Shown: positions 10,276 through 20,606 of the stretch, one piece after another | How positions within the stretch are numbered: the stretch's first letter is position 1 | Layout: each line of letters begins with the position of its first letter | Origin: Lojkania enalia | Lineage: Eukaryota > Ascomycota > Dothideomycetes > Pleosporales | Reading direction: 5' to 3' | DNA: 28,207 nucleotides | Assembly: GCA_010094045.1 (NCBI GenBank) | Contig: ML986913.1 | Span: 1-28,207 of the forward strand | Translations under genes and position numbers: made by a program | Notes under the pieces: model-generated | The model's database searches: none | The model's input: only the letters and a program-made list of their open reading frames with translations | Told to the model about the DNA's origin: nothing

Positions 10276-11805
10276 TTGGACAATATGCTTGCCTCTAAAT
10301 GGGCACCGAATTCTTCTACTCCAGACAATGAACAGCCAACTCCAGCGCCGGAACCTACACCAACAGCCTCAGTGCCGCCGCAACCAGAACCAGCACTTAC
10401 AGGAACAGCTTCGGTCGCGCAACCTCCTCCACCGCCTAAGCCGCTAACTGTGGAAGGCTCGACCATTGATCCCGTATGTCCAATGCTTCTTTTCCCCCAT
10501 AGCGCGTTCTATGCGTAGAAACTGTTTAGTGTTTACATTGACTAACTCGGCTAGTCAACCGACATGCCATACGACTACGGGTACTCCGACCCTTCTATAG
10601 ACCCGTTCGCGCAAACAGCCGGCACAGACGATCTATTCTTCGACGACGACTTCACCCCGGTCGCCGAACCCGTCGTAGAACAGAATCCAATCGACACCCA
10701 AGTCTCCAACGCCGCAGAAGACACCCCATTACCGACTCCCGCACAACCACAGAACGTACCTCGGGGCCCTGCAAATGGCCACAGAGAAGGCGGGCGAGGA
10801 GGAGCACGAAGTAGAGGCAGAGGGGGACGCGGGCGAGGCCGCGGCGGTCTAAAACCCGAGGCTCGAGAAAAAGACGCCAAAGACAAGGAGCCAACCCCAG
10901 CAAAAGATGCTAACGAAGACACTGCGCCTACCACAAGCATAGAGCCCACTGATGAATCTACCCACGATGCCCCTTCCACATCATCTATCCCAAAGGAACT
11001 CCCAAAAACAACCTCCGTCCGCGGCGATAGGACGCTCACCGGCGGCCCTAAACGCACACGCCTCACAGAAGAAGAACTAAACGCAAAGCTCGCTTCCATG
11101 CGATCAAAAAATGAGCTCCTAACCGCCTCCCACGCCCGCGCCGAGGCCGACCTCGCCTCTTTCGAAGCCCGCGAGGCTGCCGCCGCAAAGCAAAACGCAG
11201 AGCGCAAGAAAGCCGCTGCCGAGCGAGCGAAAATAGATCGCCAGAATAGGCAACAAATGATGGGCGAACGGGAGCGGAATAGGCAGCGGAAGATGGATGC
11301 CCTGAAGGGACGGGAGTGGGATTTCGAGAAGGAGGAGGGATTTAGCGGGACGGGTGATGAGCGGAGGAGAGGTGCGGCTAGGGGTGCCTACGGCGGCGTT
11401 GTTCCGAGTCCTAGGCCAGCGGCTACAGAGTCAGGAGTAGATGGCGAGGACGCGCCAAATACACCATCACAACGAGGACGGGGCAGAGGACGTGGCGGAA
11501 GGGGGGGACGAGGTGGCCGGGGAGGCAGATCAGAGCACCCACCACCCGCAATCCCCGCTCATAAACCAGAGGAACAACTACCCCCATCCGCCTCTGATTT
11601 CCCCGAACTCCCACACTCCGTGCCTGCGCCTGCAAAAGACAAAGACAGCGAACCTCCCCGCAAACTCGACTTCCCGATCAAGGGCAAGGCTACCGAGCTC
11701 AAGACATCCGAGCCCGACAAATCGGGCGTCAAGAAGCAGGATTCGTTCGGCCTACCCTCGCCTGCCGGCGGGAGGAGCTGGGCAGATCAAGTCGAGGGCG
11801 CGTAG
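10276..11805 (+). CDS. RGG-rich, coiled-coil protein, putative RNA-binding
   Basis: Read as join(10276..10473,10555..11805), 482 aa. The 81-nt phase-0 intron has GTATGT, a perfect ACTAAC branch site at 10541 and a CTAG acceptor. Using only the internal ATG at 10564 would lose the N-terminus. Layout: a short SKWAPN motif at the start; a Pro/Gln-rich segment to about residue 60; an acidic segment with DDLFFDDDF; a first Arg/Gly block at about 142-165; a conserved-looking TLTGGPKRTRLTEEELNAKL leading into a charged Ala/Glu/Arg coiled coil at about 236-330; a second RGG block at about 373-395; and a C-terminus ending SWADQVEGA. RGG blocks commonly bind RNA and are arginine-methylated, so a role in mRNA metabolism or translation is inferred, not shown. 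The SKWA start and the coiled coil resemble an uncharacterised family widespread in filamentous ascomycetes. It is convergent with the DUF2433 gene. Confidence 0.85.
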
Positions 11806-13007
11806 GGGTGCTGTATTTCATTCTGCGTATTCCTCTTGTATCTGGAAAATATCTGTCTTGGCTTGGGAAATTGCCGCTGTTGATATCCATTTTCCATCTA
11901 TCCATCCATTTATACCAGATTGTAGATAGTCTATATAGACAATCCATAGTCTGCTACATCTACATTCATATCCACACTATGCCCGTATCCAGCATCTTTA
12001 AGTCGAACCAAAACTAAAACTAAAACTAAAACCAGAGCATCCACACATGTATGCCTATGTGACGCGCGATTCGCTTCAACAGCAGGACAAAATACAAGTT
12101 ACCTAGCAAAATCGTGCATCAAACCGAGTAACAGCCATCTTCCGCGCACCAGAAAATCCCCGTAGCTGATTAATACGCCACGAAACAGCAAACTCGTACG
12201 TGATACCTTGAGGAACGTAATCCGTACGAAGCATCATCTCTTAGTATCCCCTTCACACAAATAAAACATCCTACAACTATTCTACATCCTCAGCAATCCC
12301 CTACAACACCAATCCGAACCCTTCACACACACTCACTCCCAAAAAAAAGCCATGCATCTAAACGCTTTCCCTTTCCATTACAATACATACTCTACACTAC
12401 CCCCTTCCCATTCACCTCTCCCACAAACGCTCCACTCACCGCTCCTTAATGCCTAACCTCTCCTATCCATTCGAAAAATGCCCTTTATCCATCTATCCAC
12501 CCACAGGCAATCCATCAATCGCCATCTAACACTCCCTCCAACCTAGAAAACACGGTACCGCCTCACCAAATCAATTCATCTGCCTCCATCCACCTACTCA
12601 AACTCTGGGTTCTCGCCTGCAAAGTCGAGTTCACTTGCTTCATACACAGCGGACAGCAAAGAAAATTAAGCAAAGAAAGAAAAGAGGAAAAAAGAAAAAA
12701 GTCGATTCACGATCCGTCCGGCGCCCGCTAAGCCATCGAACCCCGGATGCCAGCCCATCATCGCCGACCCGAAAAACACACAAAAATCCAGAACGGACAC
12801 GAAAAGGAGCTAGAGGTAGGTAGGTAGCCATGTCTCGAGATTGGAAAAAAATAAAACATAGACCAGGGCTGCCTACGCGTTCGTCGCAGATTCATGAGGG
12901 GCTTCTCATGAACGCCAACGCTCTGCTGCGACATTAGTCTTGAGACTGGAGGAAAGACTGGGCTGCGGTTTATGACGATGGAGGGAGAGTGATGGAGGTC
13001 AGGGACT
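11806..13007. other. 1.2-kb convergent intergenic region, with a G-depleted block
   Basis: Both flanking genes end here, so it should contain the two 3' untranslated regions. From 12241 to 12600 the plus strand is almost free of G (19 G in 360 bases by hand count), being C/A/T only for long stretches. A purine-rich tract follows at about 12655-12700. I see no coding region supported by family, splice or start context. Confidence 0.55.
12010..12033. repeat. Short AAAACT hexamer repeat
   Basis: Three perfect AAAACT units are followed by AAAACC, about 200 bp downstream of the RGG gene stop. It is a microsatellite. It is not the usual fungal telomere unit (CCCTAA), so there is no sign of a telomere scar. 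Confidence 0.85.
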
Positions 13008-15312
13008 TTATGACTCGCCTCCTGCTGACGGCGTGGCACCGTCTCCTTGACCACCGCGGAATCCCCTTCCTCGACCTCCTCGTCCCCGCGAACCGCTTCC
13101 GCGATCGCCTCGCGCAAACCCACCTCGGCCTCGTCCGCCGCGACCGCCCTCACTGTCTGATGCTCCACCGCTGCGATATCCGCCGCCTTGAGGTCCACCT
13201 CGATTACTACCTTGCCAGCTACCGGCTCCATACTTAGGATTGGTGGAGGGGTCACGATAGATCTTCACAGACGGCTTATCTGGGGTCCTAGAGTTCCTCA
13301 CGTCTGGGGATACGCGGCCAAATGCGGCCGTCATGTCAGCTGGCGTCGGGAAGTGGGCGATGAAGAAGTGCTTCTGCTTCTCAATTCTCTCCACCTTCAG
13401 CTTGTCCTCATCATTAAGCAGGCTCTTGGCCTCCTCCTCATCCTTGACATTCACAATGAATAGAGCTTTGCTTTCTTTCCTCTCCATGGGCTCCCGCGGC
13501 GCCGGTGATGATGGTCCCTTTTCGGGAGCAGCGGTTCCGTTTGGCTTTACCTCACTAGGGATGGCCTTTTCCGCGGCGGCATTTGCAGGCGTATTGCTTC
13601 CAGCAGCACTTGGCTGTGGCGTTGTTGGCTTAATCGGTTCTTTTGGCGTTGCGGGGACAGGCGATGGACCAGTTCGTCCTGGTTGAGATGTAGGCTTCAT
13701 CTGTAGTTGAGCAACAGGCGGGGTTGGTGCTGCTTGGCGGCCCTGCTGAGGAGTGCTTGATGGGGGAACGCTTGCCCGAGCTTGAGCCGGGGAGGGTTGT
13801 GCGGCGGGACTAGGGACGGCAGCCGGAGCACTTGTTGCCGTAGGTGCCGCAGATGGTGCACCTTGGGCTTGCGGAGCGGCCTTTCCGCCACGGTGGGCGA
13901 AGTTGAATCCTTGGGCTCTCATTTCCGTACCAATCCTGCCATTGTCAATGTCTAATACAAGCCATCCGTATGCTGCGTCCGCCAAATTAAAATTCCACAT
14001 GTTTTTGAAAGCGCTCTCATCGATGACGCCGCTCTGAGGGCCAGGAGCAGGGCCACCAAAGGGGTTGCCACCGTTCGCGATGGTTGGCATCTTGTTGACA
14101 ATCTCGAGTGCCAGATTCAACAACCGCTGCTGCGACTCGCTATCTGCAACCGCTGGTTCGACTTCTGACTTGACGGTGTCCCACACATCGTTGAAAGAGG
14201 CTTTTGACGCTGCAAGCTTGCCGCGGTAATGGTCCAAGGTTGGGTTGACGCTAAATTCGTTGTAGGAGCTACCGTATCGGAAGTGGAGACCAGCAGAGAT
14301 GGAGAAGTCGGCTTTGAGCGTTACGGATAATTGGTTCAGCAAACCTTCACGAGCGGGAGACGCGTGGGTTACGAAGATTCGGGTTTCCGTGGGGTCGTAC
14401 ACACGGTTGGCCGTGTCTACGAGCTCTCCCATCTGTAGCAGCGTCGTCCACATGGTTCCTTGCCCGCCAGCAATCGTAGTCCTGCCCTCGCCATTGTCGA
14501 AGAGCTTGTGCATAACCACGGCACCGCCAAGACCCAGAAGCCGGAGCTTAACACCACCTACATCTAGCAGGCGAGAGTGCGCCTCATCTATGATGTGGAG
14601 GTTGTCAATCTTATATTCCCCGGATCGCAGCTTCTCCAACACTTGTACATCCTCACATGCCCCCCATACTGTGTAGACGGGAACGTTTAGGGTGTAAGTC
14701 TTGTTAAGGAATAGGGGAAGCTCGGAGAGGGGGAGACTTTCACGGGCAAACCGTTCCTTGATTGGGGGCTGTGGTGGAGCGGAAGCAATTGAGCGCTTGA
14801 CGTTGTCAGATAGGAGTGGTGAGTACTGGGCGACGTGCTTCAGTGTCCTGCAATTGTCAATATCCGCTCGTTTGGATTTTCTGAATCGTATGGGGTGACC
14901 TACTTTTCGGCAATACGGTCCAGAGAGCGTTCATCGTAGAAACCAAAGTCGCCCGTGTGTATGATATAGTTCGCGCGGGCGTCTGCAGCGAGCTGGTTGA
15001 GCGACTGGAGGTTGCCTATAGGCGCTGTTAGCCCACTCTCACAAGCTCCATTGACATGCTGTACGCACCTCTCACATCAGCAATGCAGAGGACTCGAGCG
15101 CTTCCGGCCTGGACGACCCGGCCTTGGTTGGGAAGAAGAGGCACGGCTCCGGGGACGGGGCCTGAGGGAGCTCCGCCGTTAGACATGTTGTAGTTGCCTG
15201 CAAACGAACGCGGCTGGTTTGGTGGTTGCTGGGGGATATTAGTGATATGCAGGACGGGCACTGCGCAGTCAGGCTGTTGGCGGGGGGCGCGGTATGGACG
15301 TACTGTAGCCAT
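13008..15312 (-). CDS. DUF2433 protein: degenerate phosphoesterase-like domain with RGG tail
   Basis: Read as complement(join(13008..14847,14904..15015,15069..15312)), 731 aa. The introns (56 and 53 nt) have GTAGGT and GTGCGT donors and keep frame. The start is 15312; an in-frame ATG at 15186 (MSNGGAPSG) would give 689 aa and could be the true one. The N-terminal half has a calcineurin-like phosphoesterase pattern: VLCIADVRGN (about 75-83), HTGDFGFYDE (101-110), VWGACED (179-185), IFVTHASPAREG (276-287) and SAGLHFRYG (303-311). Metal ligands look partly replaced: DVR where DxH is usual, and GACED where GNHD/E is usual. A Pro/Ala/Gln linker (about 445-575) follows, then a small folded segment starting ALFIVNVKDEEEAK (about 580-632). 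The last 70 residues form an RGG tail. The family is fungal and of unknown function. An RNA-linked, possibly non-catalytic role is inferred. Confidence 0.85.
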
Positions 15313-16315
15313 GGAGACAGTAATGGACAGAGCGGTGGAAACGGAGGTGCCGGGCGATCGTGGGTGAGGTGCACGAAGCGGTGGTGGCGGTGGTGGCGGG
15401 GGCCGGAAGGGGGTATCTCTAGAATAGAAGTAGGATCAGGCAAGGGCGGTAGTCGTAGCCTCCGGTTGGGCTCTGATGAGTTGGGGGATGGGATAAGGCG
15501 GGTTCGTGTGGTCTTGAAGGTGTTGTCCTGCTGTTTTTTGCAGCTTTGCGCGCACAGGCCTTTTAGCGGCGCGCACCTGCCCATTGGCTCCTAAGCCCAG
15601 CCTGCTGCCCGCTGGGGGAGCTCCACCTCACAACCCTCACGCCTCCTGCTGTCTACCGGCTTTTGCATCTATCTGACGGGCCGAGTTCACCGCGCCCAGT
15701 GTTCATCATCACCCTCATTGTGGCTCTCATCCGGCTTCCGGATCCTGCAACCGTGCATCACCGCATGAGCATTTCCCGCTGCTGGCCCAGAGCACTTGCT
15801 CCCGCTCCCAGACCCTTCACCTTGCCCTTACGAACTGTCCGACGCGCGTCTCACGTATAGTCATTCCATGAGCCCTAGATATACCAAGTCTGCGGTCTAC
15901 CAGACGGAAATACACGGTCCTTGAGGCTCAATGGCGGTTGACAGCGACGGGCAGGAGGCGCTACCGTGGGCACGCGACGCGGCCACTGCCTTGTCGGCCT
16001 CTAGGTCAATAGCCCAAAACACACTAGCCATTCTCACATAGCTACCCAATGAATGGTAGCTTCTCTGCTGAGGGCAGTTCATCACGGCGGAGAAGGAGCG
16101 GAAGAGAGCGATGATGGGCATTCGGTGTGGGGCGAGCAGAGCCGACGTTCTGCCGCTTAACCCTGGAATTTTTTTCTCGAGGCCAAAATTCCCCCGCCTG
16201 GTAGTGGAAGCACAGCAACCCTCCTTCACCCCCAAAAGCATCCCCGTCTTTCGCTGCACGGCGATCAACTTTTTTGTAGGCTGCTTTTCTCCCCAACTTC
16301 ACCGGAAGCGCGGCC
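15313..16315. promoter_or_regulatory. Divergent upstream region of the DUF2433 gene and KAP123
   Basis: About 1 kb separates the two start codons, which point away from each other, so both promoters must lie here. The part next to the DUF2433 gene is CT-rich on that gene's strand. I see no clear TATA box or recognised operator. Several open frames of 60-200 codons on both strands have no family resemblance and are taken as chance in GC-rich DNA. Confidence 0.5.
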
Positions 16316-19300
16316 ATGGACGAGCAGGAGTTTGTGCAGTTCCTCGAGGGACTGTTGCAGCGTGAGTTGCACTGGTCCGTCCGCCTTGATCTCCCAAGCC
16401 TAACTCTACCACAGCCGACACCGAGCGTGTCAAAATTTCTACTGCAGCCCTCAATAAGAACTACTATACCTCGCCGGCCTCCCTGAACGCTCTTCTGCAA
16501 ATTGTCTGTGGCCACCCCAAGCCGGAACTCCGCCAGTTGGCTGCTGTCGAGGCCCGTAAGTTGGTCGGGAAGCACTGGGTTCATCTGCCTGCTGAGCAAA
16601 AAACGGCCCTTCGAAACCAGCTTTTCCAGGCCGCGCTTAACGAAGATGTCACGCTCGCCCGACATTCGGCGGCCCGCGTCATTTCCGCTATCGCGACCAA
16701 AGATTTTGAGGATGGAGAGTGGGCTGACCTGCCCGGCTACCTACACCAGGCTGCTACCAGCCCCACCGCACGACACCGGGAGGTAGGGCTATACATTATT
16801 TGGACTACTTTGGAGACCGTGGGCGACAACTTTCCTGGAGAAGTCACTAGTCTATACAAGCTCTTCAGCACCACCATCCAGGACCCCGAGAGCGCCGAGG
16901 TAAGGGTCAACACCATGCTCGCTCTGAGCCGGCTTGCTATGCTTCTTGATCCCGAGGAGAACCCCAAGGAGTTGAAGATGTTCCAAGATGCCATTCCCAG
17001 TATGGTGGCTGTCTTGAAGGCCACTGTAGATCAAGCTGATGAAGACCATGCGTTGCAGGCCTTTGAGGTTTTCCAGACCCTTCTCGGATGCGAGTCGGCT
17101 CTGCTGCAGAAACATTTTGGCGGCCTGGTCCGATTCATGATTGAGCTCGCTTCGACCACAAATATCGAAGACGACTACCGTTCGCAAGCCCTAGCTTTCC
17201 TCATGCAGTGTGTTCGATATAGGAAGTTGAAGGTCCAAGGCTTGAAGATTGGCGAGGAAATGACTCTCAAGGCGCTTCAGATCGTGACCGAGCTAGGCGA
17301 TTTGTCGAGCGAAGAGGACGATGTTACACCGGCTAGGTCTGCGCTGGGCCTACTTGACATCCTTGCCGCAAGTCTACCCCCCAGCCAAGTTGTGATTCCA
17401 CTGTTGAAAGGACTTGGTGCATATTTCTCCTCACAAGACCCAGACTATCGCCAAGCCGGTATTCTTGCCCTCGGGATGTGCGTCGAGGGTGCTCCAGATT
17501 TTATCGCTACTCAGCTCAATGAAATCCTTCCCTTGGTCCTACACCTCTTAGAAGATCCAGAACTTAAGGTCAGAGCAGCAGCATTAAATGGAATTGCCAG
17601 GTTGGCGGATGATCTAGCGGAGGATGTCGGCAAAGAGCACGCTCGCCTGATTCCAGCCATGATAAAGAATTTCGACTTTGCAGTTAACAGCCTTCAAAAC
17701 CAAAATGACGACCGAAATCTGCAGATCATCCGAGGCAGCTGTCATGCTATCGACTCTTTGATCGAGGGATTGGATCCAGAGGAGGCTGCTCGGTATGTTC
17801 CCGAACTCGTACCCCGCTTTAGCAAGCTCTTCCACCACGAAGATCTCAAGTGCAAGAGTGCGTCCATTGGTGCCGTAGGATCCATTGCGGCCGCTTCTGA
17901 GAAAGCATTCATTCCCTTCTTTGAGCAAACTATGCACTCCCTGTCGGCGTATGTTAGAATCAAGGATAATCAGGACGACCTCGACCTCCGTGGTGTCGTA
18001 TGCGACTCCATGGGCAAGATTGCCTCGGCCGTTGGTGCGCAGCCTTTCGAATCCTACGTCCTACCCCTGATGGAGGCTTCTGAAGAGGCTCTCCATTTGG
18101 ACCACCCTCGCCTGCGTGAGACGAGCTACATCCTCTGGAGCACCATGGCTAAGGTATATGAGGAACAATTTGCGAAGTACCTTCCTGGTGCTGTCAAGGG
18201 GCTCGAGCATTGTCTTGAACAAGAGGAGACTGATTTGGAGGTTCAGCTTGGTGAGGAAGCTAGCGACCTTGTTGGCTCTGAGGTTGTTGTTCAGGGACGT
18301 AAGATCAAAGTTTCAGCTACCAGCGATGATGACGACGATAGTGACCTCAATGAAGCCGCTATGGATGACGATGAATGGGATGATCTTACAGGTGTCAGTG
18401 CTGTCGCTATGGAGAAGGAGATCGCGGCAGAAGTATACGGAGACATCATCACGCACACCCGTCGCGAGTACCTACCCTACCTCGAGAGCACTGTGACCAA
18501 GCTCCTAGAGCTTGTGGATCACTCCTATGAGGGCATTAGAAAGGCTGCCATTGGAACTCTTTGGCGCACGTACGCCTGCGTCTGGGGCATGACTGAAGGA
18601 ACTGAAATGCAGAAGTGGAAGCCTGGGCTCCCCCTACAGGTCGAGCCATCAGACGACTTGAAGAAGCTCGGCAGCCTTGTCATGACTGCTACAATGTCTA
18701 TTTGGCAGGACGAGATGGATCGGTATGTTACTATTTTTCTTTTTCTTTTTTTTTTTTGGTTGGCCTTCGTATAGCAAAGATGAACCAACTTCGTTAATCC
18801 CAGCTCACTCCGATGCACAAATTGCGACTGAGGTGAAAGCGAATCTGTTTCTGAGCCTTTAGATATTCCGGAGTTACTTTTTCTCCTTGATATAATTAAG
18901 GCTGACTATCGATTACTAGTGGCACTGTGACCGACATCAATCGCGACGTTGCAGCGACCCTCAAGCTCTGCGGCCCCGCGGTCCTCATGACAGAGAACGG
19001 CACAGTGGTTCCGGAAATGGCACAACAGCTACTCTCTATCATCACAAAACGCCACCCATGCCAGCAGGATCTAGGTGATGAGGATGAGGAGATAGTCCTT
19101 GAGGAGTCTTCGGAATACGATTGGCTTGTGATTGAGACTGCCATGGAAGTCGTGACTTGTCTTGCCGTTGCCCTTGGACCCAGCTTCGGCGAGCTCTGGA
19201 AGATCTTCGAGAAGCCTATCATGAAGTATGCCAGCAGTCAGGAACCAACCGAGCGAAGTGCTGCTGTAGGTACCATTGCAGAGTGTGTCGGTAATATGGC

Positions 19301-19857
19301 GGAAGCATGCACACCGTACACGACAACATTGTTAAAGCTTCTCATACACCGTCTCTCGGATGAAGATCCGGAGACCAAGTCCAACGCCGTGTATGGAATC
19401 GGTCTTCTCTGCGAGAAAACTACCAACAATGAAGAGGTTCTCAAGTCTTTACCCATAATTTTCTCCAAACTAGAGCCTCTTCTTGAAGCACAAAACCAAG
19501 CCCGATTGCTCGACAACACGGCTGGCTGTGTTAGTCGGTTAATTTCTAAATACCCTGACAAGATCCCTATTTCGGAGATTCTTCCACGCTTGATCGAACT
19601 CTTGCCCCTTCGTGAGGACTATGAGGAGAACAAACCGATCTTTAGCATGATTGTGAAGCTTTGTAAGTATTGACACCCAACCCCGGCTTGAAAATTGCTG
19701 ACACGCTTTTGCAGACCAAGCCAATGAGCCAACCATGCAGCAGCTTACGCCGACGCTCGGGCCTATCTTTGAGAAGGTGCTCGGACCACCGGAGGAGCAG
19801 CTAGAAGAAGAGACTCGTTCACAGCTCGTTGAGCTCGTGAAGTACCTCCAGAAATAG
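16316..19857 (+). CDS. KAP123: Importin subunit beta-4 (Kap123-type karyopherin)
   Basis: Read as join(16316..16361,16415..18722,18920..19662,19715..19857), 1079 aa, close to the family's usual length. The introns (53, 197 and 52 nt) start GTGAGT, GTATGT and GTAAGT and all keep frame. The first exon codes only 15 residues plus one base, and the reading continues with PDTERVK, as in the family. The importin-beta N-terminal domain lies at about residues 25-90 (includes QLAAVEARKLVGKHW), followed by HEAT repeats throughout. An acidic loop with SDDDDDSDLNEAAMDDDEWDD sits near 650-675. The C-terminus ends VELVKYLQK. Kap123 carries ribosomal proteins and histones H3/H4 into the nucleus, using FG-nucleoporin contacts and RanGTP. 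Intron 2 is much longer than the others and has a T-rich tract just after the donor. Divergent from the DUF2433 gene; NCR1 follows 749 nt downstream on the same strand. Confidence 0.96.
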
Positions 19858-20606
19858 GATTATGGTTCTACCTTATCGGGGGTTAGCGGATTGAGCATGT
19901 TGGGATACCAAGAGGACGCGAGACGACCGCTCCGGCTGCGGAGGATCAAAATACATGTGGATAGATACCATGGGTCTAGGTAATGTGTGAAGAATGGCGT
20001 TCTCGGACGGACAAATAGTTATGGAATAGACTGCTCCTACAATTTGAATACCGGCAAAGATTCCTTTTGCTGAACTATACTGGTAGCTGTTGATGGACGG
20101 TTGCGCTACTGCGGGTTGGGGGGGTGGGGGCGGTTGGTGCGGTCATGCGGATTCGTGACGTAGATCAGTTCCTGGCGCGTGGCGTTGCTCTGACTGTGGC
20201 CATGTCCACAAGACAGGACAAACAACAACCACCATCTCACATCGGCGCTACGCTGCTATACCAGGGCAGCCGCATCCTTTGTCGCTTCATCGCTACACAC
20301 CTGTATTTGGCCTCTACACTCTCCCTGGCTACGCGGTCGCTTCACATTCTGGTACAGAGAGTTCCAGCCCCGACCGATTCTGCGCTAGTTACCACGAGCT
20401 TCGCATCGCACCTCGACCCTCGTTCCCCCATCTAACCCTTCGCTCGTTCCCTGCTTGGTTCTATACAATAAGATTTGATAGCTGCAACTTTAAATCTTAT
20501 TCAATAAAACCAATATATCTAATCCGTCGTTCGAAGTATCAGAGAGCGTAGGAGAGGTGGCGCCCGGGCTTCCAACCGCCGCGCGCTCCAAACGTGTGAA
20601 TCCACG
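19858..20606. promoter_or_regulatory. KAP123 to NCR1 intergenic region with a G-run
   Basis: Holds the KAP123 3' end and the NCR1 promoter and leader. At 20113-20133 the plus strand has GGG, seven Gs and five Gs separated by one or two bases, a potential G-quadruplex or GC-box-like element about 480 nt before the NCR1 start. Two upstream open frames with ATG (20124-20435 and 20279-20551) lie in the possible leader; they have no family resemblance, and whether they are transcribed is unknown. No TATA box is evident. Confidence 0.5.

Noticed and set aside
10575..11207. A 210-codon open frame antisense to the RGG gene
   Set aside because: It mirrors the codon bias of the sense gene (Ala/Ser/Arg/Pro-rich, no domain) and has no splice or promoter context.
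12010..12033. AAAACT repeat as an internal telomere scar
   Set aside because: The unit differs from the usual TTAGGG/CCCTAA telomere repeat and the array is only about four units.
20124..20551. Two upstream ORFs before NCR1 as separate genes or regulatory uORFs
   Set aside because: No conserved motif, and the transcription start is unknown; kept only as a note in the intergenic entry.
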